Part shown: one piece after another, positions 37,901 through 46,696 of the stretch | Numbering within the stretch: the first letter of the stretch is position 1 | Layout: every line of letters starts with the position of its first letter | Assembly (NCBI RefSeq): GCF_916618885.1 | Contig: NZ_CAKAKH010000001.1 | Location: 1,661,005 to 1,725,004 of the forward strand | Source of the DNA: Marinilactibacillus sp. Marseille-P9653 | GTDB lineage: Bacteria; Bacillota; Bacilli; Lactobacillales; Carnobacteriaceae_A | Direction: 5' to 3' | Length of the DNA: 64,000 bases | Position numbers and translations under genes: made by a program | The notes under the pieces: model-generated | Told to the model about the DNA's origin: nothing | The model's input: only the letters and a program-made list of their open reading frames with translations | The model's database searches: none

Positions 37901-38300
37901 GTAAAGCTTCGATCTCACCTGTTATTCCTGGCGATATGGCAATAAGGCTATCCGTCGACATCGCCAGATCATCGAGCGCTACTGAAGTCTCTTCTGTCAT
38001 GACTTTGGTTGATAACTGGATCAATCGTTTGTAACCTTCTTCATTTTTAGCAAGCAAAAGAATAGGATAAGTATTCTCGGGTGAATGCACCGATTCGATA
38101 TCCAGTTTCAAGCCTAGTATTGGTTTTAATCCAGCTTTTGTAGCTTTCTCATAGAATTCCACTGCTCCGTAAAGCACATTGTGGTCGGTGAGCGCAATAG
38201 CTGTGTATCCTCGCTCTTTAGCTTTTAGGATCAGCTGATCTATTGTGGTCGTACTCTTTAGTAAAGAGTACGTACTTGTTACATGCAATTTTGTAGGCAC
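34989..38300 (-). CDS. dnaE: DNA polymerase III alpha subunit DnaE
   Basis: Replicative polymerase subunit; in Firmicutes it extends primers, mainly on the lagging strand, before PolC takes over. 1103 residues: N-terminal PHP domain (about 1-200), polymerase core with GSGRGSAVGSLVSY and the catalytic aspartates in MPDIDLDFPD (about 370-380), HAAGVVISD, and RPGPME, helix-hairpin region, and a C-terminal OB fold (about 945-1030, MKFIGTIKAV). The usual PHP metal motif is altered (LHVTSTYSLL), as in other Lactobacillales DnaE, so proofreading by this domain is unlikely. Confidence 0.97.
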   Translation of the reverse strand: MPTKLHVTSTYSLLKSTTTIDQLILKAKERGYTAIALTDHNVLYGAVEFYEKATKAGLKPILGLKLDIESVHSPENTYPILLLAKNEEGYKRLIQLSTKVMTEETSVALDDLAMSTDSLIAISPGITGEIEALLLQEDIHLAQKVLETYKKYFNRFFLGYSLHESLDPIRSGLEALSENYQVPLVAADEVNYIEKDDAFATDVLKTIGANETIDLDKELDNDQYLVSADELIERYQRVGLEHFLDKADEIANSTHLKLTLNQPVLPKFPIPENKETDPYLYELCEKALNQKVKTVTPVYTERLEKELGIISKMGFSDYFLIVWDLMKYAHSQNIVTGSGRGSAVGSLVSYVLNITDVDPIAYGLLFERFLNEERYSMPDIDLDFPDNKREQILLYVNQKYGNQHVAQIATFGTFAAKMALRDSGRVFGLSTQELKKWSDAIPGSLGMTLTKAMKESSKLKNLVNESEQNLLIYDTATKLEGLPRHVSTHAAGVVISDTPLTDSVPLQNGNSDLSLTQFAMADVEKVGLLKMDFLGLKNLTILSDCIQFARQQSKDISKLSDIPLNDPETLKLFEKGDTNGIFQFESPGIKRVLRKLGPTDIEDVVAVNALYRPGPMEQIDTFISRKKGLEPISYPHNDLESILDVTYGIMVYQEQVMKVASKLAGYSLAEADMLRRAISKKIKTQIDSGRRQFIQGALNKGYTEETAAQVYHYIEQFANYGFNRSHAVAYSMVAYQLAYFKTHYPAAFFAALMKASSNNKTKLQEYVLEARKRKVELNGPDINRSQYSFSLHENTIQFGLDIIKGLRRDLIYSIYKNRKDQGAYKDLTDFTSRLDQKWRKENYIKPLVYSGAFDGLSYNRGTMIRALEGVIESVRMSDGNLELFASLAPRIEVTEDIDSETKLEQEFEVTGFYFSEHPSEKYNKIRESQNIDYIADAKMNKNMKFIGTIKAVKTIQTKRGEPMSFVEIADQTASCSLTLFPEQHRKYIKSLKKDVAILVEGKVEGDSDRYKILVRRVELADTLTLEQPQKTLFLKIDSLEQNQSLFQQVQSILREYIGTTPVLVYDSNTGKKHLLKSSYSTNGSEELIKMLSEILGSENVILR

Positions 38301-38379
38301 TCTTTTTACTCCTTACCTATCCGTAATCAATATTATCTTAACGATTTTCTAACCATTTCGAAAGTGTTCATTTAAATAA

Positions 38380-40971
38380 TCACTTTGTTTTGAAGACAAG
38401 CTGATGATCTTTTTCATCTACAGTAATGACTGCATCTGTTTTAATCTCATCAGCAATAATCATTTTCGCTATAGGGGTTTCAATTTCATTGGTCAAGTAA
38501 CGCTTAATCGGTCGTGCACCAAATGCAGGATTGTAGGATTCCTCAGCTATCCATTCTTTTGCTTTATCCGTTAATTCTAGATGGTAACCTCTAGTAAAAA
38601 GTCTCTCTTCCAAATTTAAGACTAATTTTTCTACGATTTTTACCATGTCTCGTTTCGTAATTGGTGAGAATAACACAATATCATCCAGTCGATTTAAAAA
38701 CTCGGGTCTAAATGACTCAAATAACTTTTTTCTGACTGTAGACTCAGTAGCTTCGTCAATGATTCCTTCTTCAGACGTTTCTTCAAGCAAAAGATCGGAA
38801 CCAATGTTGCTTGTTAAGATTAAAACTGTATTCTTGAAATCAATCAACTGTCCTTTAGAATCCGTTAGTCTGCCTTCATCAAGAACTTGAAGTAAAATGT
38901 TAAAAACATCTGGATGTGCCTTTTCAATTTCATCTAGCAACACTATAGTGTAAGGATGATTTCTGACTGCTTCCGTCAGTTGTCCACCTTCATCGTACCC
39001 TATATATCCTGGCGGTGAACCTATTAATCTAGAGACGCTGTGTTTCTCCATGTATTCACTCATGTCTAATCTAATCATCTGATCTTTGGAATCAAATAAA
39101 TTCATCGCTAAGGTTCTAGCCAATTCTGTTTTACCAACACCAGTGGGTCCTAGAAAAAGAAAAGAGCCTAGTGGTCGATTTGGATCTTGTATTCCTGCTC
39201 TTGCTCTCATAATCGCATCTGTTACAACATCTACTGCTTTGTCCTGGCCGATTACTTGAGTTTTCATTGCAGTGTTCAGATTTAGAAGTTTATCTCTTTC
39301 GGTTTGTACCAGTTTATTTACAGGAATGCCTGTTATTCTGGCTACAACCTCAGCCATCTCGTCTTCTGTAACTGTTTCTTGTACCAGTCTATTTTCTGAA
39401 GCCTCATTTGATTGCTGAATTTCTTCTAGTTCCAGCAATTCTTTTTCAAGTGAAGGAATTACACCGTGTCTTAATCTAGCTGCTTCTTCTAGGTTATATT
39501 CAGATTCAGCATCTTCAAGTCTTCGTTTTTCTTGATCGATTTCTGATTTCTTGTCTTGTATATCTTGCATTGAAATTTTTTCTTTGTTCCATTTCAATGT
39601 AAGATTTTCCACTTCTTCTCTTAAAGAAGCTAATTCTTTTTGGATGATTTCTAGTCTTGACTGACTCTTATCATCTGTTTCTTCTTTCAATGCTTGCTCT
39701 TCTATTTCAAGTTGCATTTTTCTTCTAGTCAATTGATCCAGTTCTGTTGGCATAGAATTCATCTCAACTCGGATACTCGCACACGCTTCATCGACCAGGT
39801 CAATGGCTTTGTCTGGAAGGAAACGCTCCGTCATATAACGACTTGATAACTGAACCGCCGCGACTAGGGCATTATCTTGAATGTTCACCCCGTGGTGGAT
39901 TTCAAACCGTTCTTTTAATCCCCTAAGAATACTGATTGCTTCTTCACTTGAAGGTTCATTAACCAAAACTTTTTGGAATCTTCTTTCTAGCGCTTTGTCT
40001 TTTTCCATATAGGTTTTATATTCATTGATCGTTGTTGCTCCAATACAGTGCAATTCCCCTCTAGCTAGCATCGGCTTCAGTAAATTCCCCGCATCCATGC
40101 TACCTTCAGTTTTACCAGCCCCCACAATTGTATGAATTTCATCGATAAATAAGATAATGGTACCATCACTCTTTTTTACTTCTTTTAAAACAGCTTTCAG
40201 TCTTTCTTCAAATTCTCCACGGTATTTAGCTCCAGCTATCAAAGCGCCCATATCTAGTGAGAAAATCTTTTTGTTCTTAATATTTTCTGGAACGTCATTT
40301 CTCACGATTCTTTGAGCTAGACCTTCAATAATGGCTGTTTTACCAACACCTGGTTCTCCTATTAGTATAGGATTATTCTTGGTCTTTCTGGATAAAATTC
40401 TGATGACATCTCTAATCTCATCATCTCTACCGATAATAGGATCTTGATTGCCTTCCTTGACTTGTTTAATCATATCTACAGAATACGTTTCTAATGCTTG
40501 ATAAGAAGATTCCTGTGATGCACTCTGCACAGTTTCTCCACCTCTCCATTCTACAACTTTATCTTTCAACAATTTTTCTGATAATCCAACGTTCTCTAAA
40601 TAAAAACGCAGAGGATGATTTTGAGACATCAGTGAAACCATCACAACATCGACTGCAATAAAATGATCTCCGAATTCTTCTGCTATTTTTTCTGCTTTTT
40701 GAAGAAGCGCAAATAATTCAGAGGATAGTTGAGTACCATATTCAATTGAAGCTCCCTCTACGATTGGGATCTTATCCAGTTGATTTTCGATTTGTTCAAT
40801 CAGAGCACTCATATTCACTTCACATTGTTCGTATAACTTATACGCTAGATGATCTGGCTGCAGAAAAATTCTAAAGAGATGTGCCGTTTCAATAAACTGG
40901 TGACGTCTCACTTTAGCAATATTTTGAGCTTCTGAAATGGATTCCTGCATGACCGTTGTATATTCAGCCAT
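38380..40971 (-). CDS. clpB: ATP-dependent disaggregase ClpB
   Basis: Hsp100 chaperone that pulls proteins out of aggregates with DnaK. 863 residues: N domain (about 1-150), first AAA module with [11 protein letters not shown], coiled-coil middle domain (about 405-530), second AAA module with [11 protein letters not shown], and the sensor-2 motif [10 protein letters not shown]. The middle domain separates it from ClpC. The leader is only about 40 bases between an upstream terminator and the start, with no visible CtsR or CIRCE operator, which is unusual for clpB. Confidence 0.97.
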   Translation of the reverse strand: MAEYTTVMQESISEAQNIAKVRRHQFIETAHLFRIFLQPDHLAYKLYEQCEVNMSALIEQIENQLDKIPIVEGASIEYGTQLSSELFALLQKAEKIAEEFGDHFIAVDVVMVSLMSQNHPLRFYLENVGLSEKLLKDKVVEWRGGETVQSASQESSYQALETYSVDMIKQVKEGNQDPIIGRDDEIRDVIRILSRKTKNNPILIGEPGVGKTAIIEGLAQRIVRNDVPENIKNKKIFSLDMGALIAGAKYRGEFEERLKAVLKEVKKSDGTIILFIDEIHTIVGAGKTEGSMDAGNLLKPMLARGELHCIGATTINEYKTYMEKDKALERRFQKVLVNEPSSEEAISILRGLKERFEIHHGVNIQDNALVAAVQLSSRYMTERFLPDKAIDLVDEACASIRVEMNSMPTELDQLTRRKMQLEIEEQALKEETDDKSQSRLEIIQKELASLREEVENLTLKWNKEKISMQDIQDKKSEIDQEKRRLEDAESEYNLEEAARLRHGVIPSLEKELLELEEIQQSNEASENRLVQETVTEDEMAEVVARITGIPVNKLVQTERDKLLNLNTAMKTQVIGQDKAVDVVTDAIMRARAGIQDPNRPLGSFLFLGPTGVGKTELARTLAMNLFDSKDQMIRLDMSEYMEKHSVSRLIGSPPGYIGYDEGGQLTEAVRNHPYTIVLLDEIEKAHPDVFNILLQVLDEGRLTDSKGQLIDFKNTVLILTSNIGSDLLLEETSEEGIIDEATESTVRKKLFESFRPEFLNRLDDIVLFSPITKRDMVKIVEKLVLNLEERLFTRGYHLELTDKAKEWIAEESYNPAFGARPIKRYLTNEIETPIAKMIIADEIKTDAVITVDEKDHQLVFKTK

Positions 40972-41012
40972 ATTTTCTCCTTCTTTTCCCTAATAATTTG
41001 GTTTTTCTCTAA

Positions 41013-41049
41013 TAAAAAAGAACTGAGCTTTAAATTGAACTCAATTCTT
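41013..41049 (-). terminator. Terminator between the SufT-like gene and clpB
   Basis: Stem AAGAATTGAG/CTCAGTTCTT (one wobble pair) followed by TTTTTT on the minus strand. Confidence 0.8.
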
Positions 41050-41058
41050 TTGATCTTA

Positions 41059-41400
41059 TTATCGTATACCTAATGCAATTCGAGCGTAACGGCTCATTCG
41101 AGTTGTGTCCCACGCAGGATACCAGACTAGTTTAACGTCTGTTTCTGTAATTTCAGGTACAGAATCCATTGCGTTCAAAATATCTTCTGTAATAACATCC
41201 GCTAAAGGACATCCCATAGTCGTTAAAGTAATCTTGACTTCACAATATCCACCATTAAAGACATTAACTTCATAAATTAATCCTAGATTCACGATATCAA
41301 TCCCTAGCTCCGGATCAATAACTTGTTCCATTGCTTCCATGATTTGATTTTTTATATCGCTCAGTTTTTCTTCTGACCATACAGATTTTTCTTCTGACAT
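41059..41400 (-). CDS. Iron-sulfur assembly factor, DUF59/SufT-like
   Basis: 113-residue MIP18/PaaD-like protein. The core IDPELGIDIVNLGLIYEV (about 27-44), LTTMGCPLAD with a conserved Cys (about 60-69) and WDTTRMS are family hallmarks. Homologues help mature iron-sulfur proteins, especially in Gram-positives that use the SUF system. It has its own promoter-like TAGACA-16-TATGAT upstream and a terminator after, so it is monocistronic. No suf genes are in the window. Confidence 0.88.
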   Translation of the reverse strand: MSEEKSVWSEEKLSDIKNQIMEAMEQVIDPELGIDIVNLGLIYEVNVFNGGYCEVKITLTTMGCPLADVITEDILNAMDSVPEITETDVKLVWYPAWDTTRMSRYARIALGIR

Positions 41401-41465
41401 TAGCCTACCTCCTCATTCACGTGTCTTTGTTTCATCATACCACATGGTATTCAGTTGTCTAGTCA

Positions 41466-42230
41466 TTATAAACCGAAACTTTTAGCAAAAAACTTTGCCA
41501 TTTCTACAGCAATTTCATATGGTACTTTATGACCATGACCTGAACCGATTGAGAATGAAATGTTTTCTGCATATGGCTCATCTTTGATCATCTCAATAAA
41601 TACTTCTGTTTGCTCAAATGGAACAAGCTCATCTTTCGTACCATGCCAGAAGTACACAGGTTTACCTGCTAATTTTTGGGGCTGTTCTTTCAGCGAGATT
41701 GTATCCAGTTGTCTTTTCATTTCATCGTTGATGAGTCCGTCGACACTTTCATAACCATCGTACCATTTTGATGTCAGTAACCATTTTGAAAATTCAATCG
41801 GCGAAGGATTTCCCATTAAAATTGCTGCTGAGTGAATCCAGTCAAATTGCGTTAACATGGCACTGGTGGTAATCCCGCCCATTGATAATCCACTGATGCC
41901 AAATTTTTCTGGATCAGATAAGCCTTTTGAGAGATAGTCGTTTCGTATGTCTGAAACTTCTTTTAAATTCTGCGAAACGACTCTCCAAAACACCGTATGA
42001 TCTTGGGGGTTATCCGTAGCCTGTACTCTTTCTCCATGCATATAAGCTTCAGGTAAAATTGCTCTAATCCCTCTTTTAGCTAACTCATAGCCCTGCACAA
42101 GAACAGATTCTTTGTGACTCGTCCATCCATGATAGAAAATAACCGTCGGAATTTCTTCATTTATGAGGTCTTCTTTCACTACTTCAAGTATCGGTATTTC
42201 ATTGATTGTTTTTTGAATGATCTGAAACAT
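41466..42230 (-). CDS. Alpha/beta hydrolase (YitV/YtmA-like esterase)
   Basis: About 254 residues. FYHGWTSHKES near 33-43 is the oxyanion region, nucleophile Ser lies in GISGLSMGGITT, Asp in HGTKDELVPF and His in GSGHGHKVPY. The pattern fits the prolyl-oligopeptidase-like esterases of Bacillus (YitV, YtmA). No signal peptide, so cytoplasmic. The ATG at 42230 has AGGAG six bases upstream. It is divergent from the HAD gene; the 129 bases between them must hold both promoters. The substrate is unknown. Confidence 0.85.
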   Translation of the reverse strand: MFQIIQKTINEIPILEVVKEDLINEEIPTVIFYHGWTSHKESVLVQGYELAKRGIRAILPEAYMHGERVQATDNPQDHTVFWRVVSQNLKEVSDIRNDYLSKGLSDPEKFGISGLSMGGITTSAMLTQFDWIHSAAILMGNPSPIEFSKWLLTSKWYDGYESVDGLINDEMKRQLDTISLKEQPQKLAGKPVYFWHGTKDELVPFEQTEVFIEMIKDEPYAENISFSIGSGHGHKVPYEIAVEMAKFFAKSFGL

Positions 42231-42321
42231 ACACACACTCCTACTACATATACTTTTTATTTTCAGTTTGTTATACTTAAATAGATATCTTCGATTATTT
42301 TATCACATATCAAATTTATTT

Positions 42322-42342
42322 AATATCAGACTAACTGATATT
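42322..42342. promoter_or_regulatory. Perfect palindrome before the HAD gene
   Basis: AATATCAG-ACTAA-CTGATATT, two 8-base arms with a 5-base spacer, 24 bases upstream of the start codon. It may be an operator or a leader hairpin; an overlapping repeat ACTAA...TTAGT could compete. No regulator gene is adjacent. Confidence 0.4.
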
Positions 42343-42365
42343 TATTAGTTAAAAGGAGTATTGGG

Positions 42366-43178
42366 ATGAACCGAAAATTGATTGCACTCGATCTAGACGG
42401 AACAACTTTAAATGATGTTCAACAGATCACATCAGAAACGCACAGTGTTTTAAATAAGCTAAGAGACCAAGGACATATCGTATCCATTGCGACTGGTCGA
42501 CCTTTTAGAAATAGTCACTATTATTACAAACAATTAGAAATGACAACACCCATCGTAAACTTTAACGGCGCATGGTGTCACAATCCTTCAGATAAAGATT
42601 GGGATTATGGTTACCATAAATCACTTAGCAGAGATTTAGCGATTTCAATGTTATCATTGAAAGACGATCCAGAAGTTCAATTGATTGCTGCTGAATCTAG
42701 GGACGGTATTTATGTTCATGGAGACTACGTTCCTTATCCAGACTTTTTCCCGGATGGTGTGAAAGTTAGTAAGCAATTATCTTCTGAAACACTCCTGATT
42801 GATCCAACTTCAGTAGGCGTCTTCACAAATACACAGCAAAATCAGTCTAAAATTGAAGAACGCATTATCAAACATTACGGAGAGGCTGTTGAAGTCAGAA
42901 CATGGGGAGGATTCGCTCCCTGTCTTGAAATCGTTGCAGCCGGTGTTCAAAAAGCAATGGGTGTTGAGCGTATTGCTTCTTATTACAATATCGACCGCAA
43001 AGATATTCTAGCGTTTGGTGATGAAGAAAATGATTATGAAATGATTCAGTATGCTGGACACGGTGTAGTCATGAAAAATGGTAACGATAAATTGAAAGTT
43101 GTCGCTGATGATCTTACTGGAAAAACGAATCACGATAACGGGTTAGCAGATTACTTGACCAACTATTTCAACCTATAA
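42366..43178 (+). CDS. HAD-superfamily phosphatase, Cof type
   Basis: 270-residue Cof/YidA-like phosphatase. Nucleophile motif DLDGTTL (about 9-15), motif II in SIATGRP, Lys of motif III near QKAMG, motif IV GDEENDYEMI. These enzymes dephosphorylate sugar phosphates or flavin-type substrates; the substrate cannot be told. One of only three genes on the plus strand here. The ATG follows AAAGGAG. A strong shared terminator lies between it and the convergent crtN-like gene. Confidence 0.92.
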   Translation: MNRKLIALDLDGTTLNDVQQITSETHSVLNKLRDQGHIVSIATGRPFRNSHYYYKQLEMTTPIVNFNGAWCHNPSDKDWDYGYHKSLSRDLAISMLSLKDDPEVQLIAAESRDGIYVHGDYVPYPDFFPDGVKVSKQLSSETLLIDPTSVGVFTNTQQNQSKIEERIIKHYGEAVEVRTWGGFAPCLEIVAAGVQKAMGVERIASYYNIDRKDILAFGDEENDYEMIQYAGHGVVMKNGNDKLKVVADDLTGKTNHDNGLADYLTNYFNL

Positions 43179-43236
43179 AAAACACTTTGAGTAAAAGCAA
43201 TGACTAGACTGCTTTTTGCTCAAAGTGTTTTTTTAT
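43179..43236. terminator. Bidirectional terminator between the HAD gene and the crtN-like gene
   Basis: Stem AACACTTTGAG.AAAAGCA / TGCTTTTTGCTCAAAGTGTT with T run on the plus strand and an A-rich flank giving U on the minus strand. Confidence 0.9.
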
Positions 43237-44726
43237 TTCTTATCGTCTAATAATAGTTCATCTACTGCAATCTTAGCAGAAGTCAATACGATTGGAACAC
43301 CTGCTCCAGGATGTGTACTACTACCTGTGAAGTAAAGATTCTCACAATTCTTCGCTTTTGCTTGCGGTCTAAAGTGATTACTTTGAGTTAACGTAGGTTG
43401 AAGTCCAAAGCACGCACCATTATACGCATTGAACTTGTCTCTCCAGTCAATTGGAGTCATATAAGACTCAGATATAACTTCATCTTCTACGTTTTCAAAC
43501 CCTTCAATGGTTTTCAACTTCATGAAAACTCTGTCTCGATAATATTGAATCGTATCTTCATTCCATTCGTACTTAGAAGTAGATAAATCTGATACAGGTA
43601 CCAGAATATAAAGCCCATCTTTTCCTTCAGGCGCAAGGGATGGATCCATTTTAGAGCCCATGTATACATAAAAAGAAGGATCGCTTAGAACATCTCCTGA
43701 AAATATGTCTTCTAAGTTTTCATCGAGATCTTTAGAGAAGATAAAATTATGGATATTTTCAATTTGCTCATATTTTTTGTCCATACCAAGGTACATAATA
43801 AAGCAAGAACAAGAGTACTTCATTTTATCAATTTTTTTGTCTGTATACTTGCCTTTAGATTTTTGATCTTTCACTAAATGCTTCATAGCATATGGAAAAT
43901 CAGCATTACACATGACAAAGTCAGAATGAATGATTTCGTTACCGACTTTAATGCCTTTTGCTTCTTGTTTTTCAATAACAATTTCTTCTACTGAAGTATT
44001 ATATTGAACTTTTCCACCTAACTCTAAAAATAGCTTCTCCATACCAGTGGCCATCGTATGCATTCCGCCTTTAATAAACCATATACCATATAAATACTCA
44101 ATCATTGGAATAATAGTATATAGTGAAGGACCGTTATTCGGCGAAACTCCAATATACAAAGTTTGAAAACTGAGGATTTGCTGTAGTCTTTTATCTTTGA
44201 TGTATTTACCAATTGAATGGTTGGCACTGTCAAATGTCTTCAATTTAAGCGCTTGGTGTATCACTTTAGGATTATAAAAGTCACTTGCATTTCTAAAAGG
44301 TCTTTGAATGAAATGATCTTTTGCTACGATGTAACGTCCATAGATATCTTTCAGATATCCTAAAAATCCAGCCATATCCTGATCACTAATGTTTTCCATT
44401 TCTTGCGTAATCTTTGTTAAATCTGAAGAAACATTGATTTTTTCATCTTCAAAAAAGGCTGTATACATTGGGTCTAGTCTTTGCATTGGAATATAATCGT
44501 CTGGATTACGACCCGCTAATTCAAAAACTTCTTTATATATATCTGGCATCATCACCAGACTTGGTCCCATATCAAAAGTAAAACCATCTTTTTGTAACTG
44601 ATTCATCTTTCCACCAGGAATCGATTCTTTTTCGTATAAGGTTACGTCGTATCCTGCATGTTGCAATCTAATCGCACTCGCTAAACCTGCTGCACCTGCA
44701 CCAACTACGCTAACTGTCTTCTTCAT
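43233..44726 (-). CDS. crtN: Phytoene/diapophytoene desaturase-like (CrtN-type) flavoprotein
   Basis: About 497 residues. FAD-binding VVGAGAAGLASA (about 6-17), YEKESIPGGKMNQL, FTFDMGPSLVMMPDIY, and LQTLYIGVSP, then the C-terminal GSSTHPGAGVPIVLTSAKIAVDEL are close to staphylococcal CrtN, which makes the yellow C30 carotenoid 4,4'-diaponeurosporene from diapophytoene. The start ATG (44726) follows GAGGAAAAA and overlaps the end of the ABC ATPase gene by 17 bases. No crtM synthase or other carotenoid gene is in the window, so the substrate must come from elsewhere or the role differs. Confidence 0.87.
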   Translation of the reverse strand: MKKTVSVVGAGAAGLASAIRLQHAGYDVTLYEKESIPGGKMNQLQKDGFTFDMGPSLVMMPDIYKEVFELAGRNPDDYIPMQRLDPMYTAFFEDEKINVSSDLTKITQEMENISDQDMAGFLGYLKDIYGRYIVAKDHFIQRPFRNASDFYNPKVIHQALKLKTFDSANHSIGKYIKDKRLQQILSFQTLYIGVSPNNGPSLYTIIPMIEYLYGIWFIKGGMHTMATGMEKLFLELGGKVQYNTSVEEIVIEKQEAKGIKVGNEIIHSDFVMCNADFPYAMKHLVKDQKSKGKYTDKKIDKMKYSCSCFIMYLGMDKKYEQIENIHNFIFSKDLDENLEDIFSGDVLSDPSFYVYMGSKMDPSLAPEGKDGLYILVPVSDLSTSKYEWNEDTIQYYRDRVFMKLKTIEGFENVEDEVISESYMTPIDWRDKFNAYNGACFGLQPTLTQSNHFRPQAKAKNCENLYFTGSSTHPGAGVPIVLTSAKIAVDELLLDDKK

Positions 44727-45417
44727 TTTTTCCTCTTTTCTTTTTGTCTGTCTGTTTTTCAAGTACACCATCTTTCATGACATATACAGAGTCACAATAT
44801 TCTGTCAATCGCTCATCATGCGTTACCATGATTGTGGCTTTTTTCTTGTTTTTAGTTTCTCTTGCAAGTATTTCTACCACTTCAAAAGCTCTAGAAGTAT
44901 CCAAGCTAGCCGTAGGTTCATCTGCTAATATCACTGTAGGATCATGATAAAGCGCTCTCGCGATAGCTGCTCTTTGTCGTTCTCCACCAGACAAATCCCC
45001 AGGATATTTATCTGCTAAGTCCATTATATCCAACTCTTCTAGTAATGTGTGAATTCTATCCGAATTTATACTTGATTTTTCTACTTTATTTACAAGTATT
45101 AACTGTTCCTTGACTGTTAAGAACGGAACAAGATTCGAGGCTTGAAGAATAAATCCAATCTCTTTGAAGCGTCTTTTTGCTCTTTCTTTTTCTTTCAGTT
45201 CACTGAACTTCTCATTAGCAATCCTCACACTACCTTCTGACGGTTGCTGTAGTCCTCCGATAATCGTTAAAAAGGTGCTTTTACCAGATCCACTAGGACC
45301 AATGATCGCAACAAATTCTCCTGGTTCAACTGAAAAGTTTGTTTCTTTCAATGCCTCTATTGTTTTACTACCATCTTTAAAACTTTTGCTGACTTGTTTC
45401 AACTCAATCGATTTCAT
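44710..45417 (-). CDS. ABC transporter ATPase (MacB/LolD type)
   Basis: 235 residues: Walker A GPSGSGKSTFL (about 39-49), signature LSGGERQR, Walker B VILADEPTASLD, and H-loop TMVTHDE. It belongs to the exporter class that pairs with FtsX-like permeases. It lies 9 bases after the permease gene, which is its partner, and overlaps the desaturase gene. The three genes form one transcript. What is moved is unknown; a lipid-like or peptide substrate is only a guess. Confidence 0.92.
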   Translation of the reverse strand: MKSIELKQVSKSFKDGSKTIEALKETNFSVEPGEFVAIIGPSGSGKSTFLTIIGGLQQPSEGSVRIANEKFSELKEKERAKRRFKEIGFILQASNLVPFLTVKEQLILVNKVEKSSINSDRIHTLLEELDIMDLADKYPGDLSGGERQRAAIARALYHDPTVILADEPTASLDTSRAFEVVEILARETKNKKKATIMVTHDERLTEYCDSVYVMKDGVLEKQTDKKKRGKNEEDS

Positions 45418-45426
45418 AGTTCCCCC

Positions 45427-46518
45427 CTATTCTATCGCTTCCAAAGGATCGATTTTCACTACTGTTCTCACTGAGAAAACGGCTCCCAGTAGTGCAAACA
45501 CAATGAGTGATACCATTGTTGCAACTAAGAACAAATAATTATTCTGATAAGGTACTGCCGAAGGTAAAAAGAACCCTGTAAGCATCGTTAATCCAAATCC
45601 GATGAATATACCTATTAAAGCTAACAGGAAGGTTTGAGCAATAACGGATTTTGCAATATACCCAGAAGAAATTCCCTGTGCTTTCATCACACCTAACATT
45701 GAAGCTTTTTGTAGTGTTAATACATAGATAAAAATGCCTATGACAAGCGCAGCAATTAATACTAGAAATCCAATCATCAAACCGAATGTCAAAACTTGTG
45801 CATTATATCCGGGTAGTTTATTGATAAATTCGCTAGTTGAGTATACTTCCAAATCATCGCTGTCAACTGAAACTGTATCTATATCTCCTTCATTCCTCAC
45901 AACAACTCCATTAATGGGGAATTCTTGATCCTCTTCAATAGTATCAACGTCTTGCTTGATTTTTTGAAAAGTATCTACAGTTGTATATAAGACAGGCGTT
46001 ACGCTAAACTTTGCTCCATCCGTGAAACCAGCAATTTTTATTGTACGGTCCTGCCCAGATAGCTTGAGCATATCCCCTACTTGCAATCCTTCTTCTTCAG
46101 ATAAGGAAATATCTGCTACTACTGTATCCTCTTCAAACGTATCTCCTTCAACAATGTCCGGGTTGAGAAACTCATCCGATTCGATTCCAAATATCGTTAC
46201 ATTGATGTTATCCTCTGTATCTTCTGATCCGTCTATTCTTACAATATTAGAACTAACACCTAAAATAGCTTTTTCATCTAAAGTGACATAATCTTGTTCT
46301 TCAACTTCAAATATTGAGCTATTCAAGTTTAAATTGGACTCATTGGTTAAAACAATACCATCCGCATCCCATTTATCAACAGCTGTACGATTTTCTTGAG
46401 CTAACCCGTAAGCTAATCCTGTCAAAAACGAAACCAGATACGATACCAATACTACGATACCGATAATCAAGGCAAATCTTGTTTTAGAGTATCTAATTTC
46501 TTTCCAAGCTAAAAACAT
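45427..46518 (-). CDS. ABC transporter permease, FtsX/MacB type
   Basis: About 363 residues. One N-terminal helix (about 12-32), a large extracellular region of about 200 residues that resembles the MacB periplasmic core domain (rich in acidic residues), and three C-terminal helices (about 240-262, 290-312, 325-348) of the FtsX fold. The ATG at 46518 is preferred because AAGGGA lies eight bases before it and the N-terminal helix then starts normally; the longer frame would add 19 residues with no site. Partner of the adjacent ATPase. Confidence 0.88.
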   Translation of the reverse strand: MFLAWKEIRYSKTRFALIIGIVVLVSYLVSFLTGLAYGLAQENRTAVDKWDADGIVLTNESNLNLNSSIFEVEEQDYVTLDEKAILGVSSNIVRIDGSEDTEDNINVTIFGIESDEFLNPDIVEGDTFEEDTVVADISLSEEEGLQVGDMLKLSGQDRTIKIAGFTDGAKFSVTPVLYTTVDTFQKIKQDVDTIEEDQEFPINGVVVRNEGDIDTVSVDSDDLEVYSTSEFINKLPGYNAQVLTFGLMIGFLVLIAALVIGIFIYVLTLQKASMLGVMKAQGISSGYIAKSVIAQTFLLALIGIFIGFGLTMLTGFFLPSAVPYQNNYLFLVATMVSLIVFALLGAVFSVRTVVKIDPLEAIE

Positions 46519-46626
46519 ATCATTTTTCCCTTCTTTTGTAATTATGTATAACACTTGTTTGTATAGCCCAAACACTATATTATCACAGATTACTTACAAG
46601 TGGTGCATGAAGTGAATTCGAACATT

Positions 46627-46662
46627 ACAAAAAAACCAGTCAGCGTTTAGCTAACTGGTTTT
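46627..46662 (-). terminator. Terminator of the opp operon
   Basis: Stem AAAACCAGTTAGC/GCTGACTGGTTTT with one G-U pair and TTTTTTT on the minus strand, after oppA. Confidence 0.93.
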
Positions 46663-46696
46663 CTTATTATAAAAAGTAATTAATTGATTTTATTGA

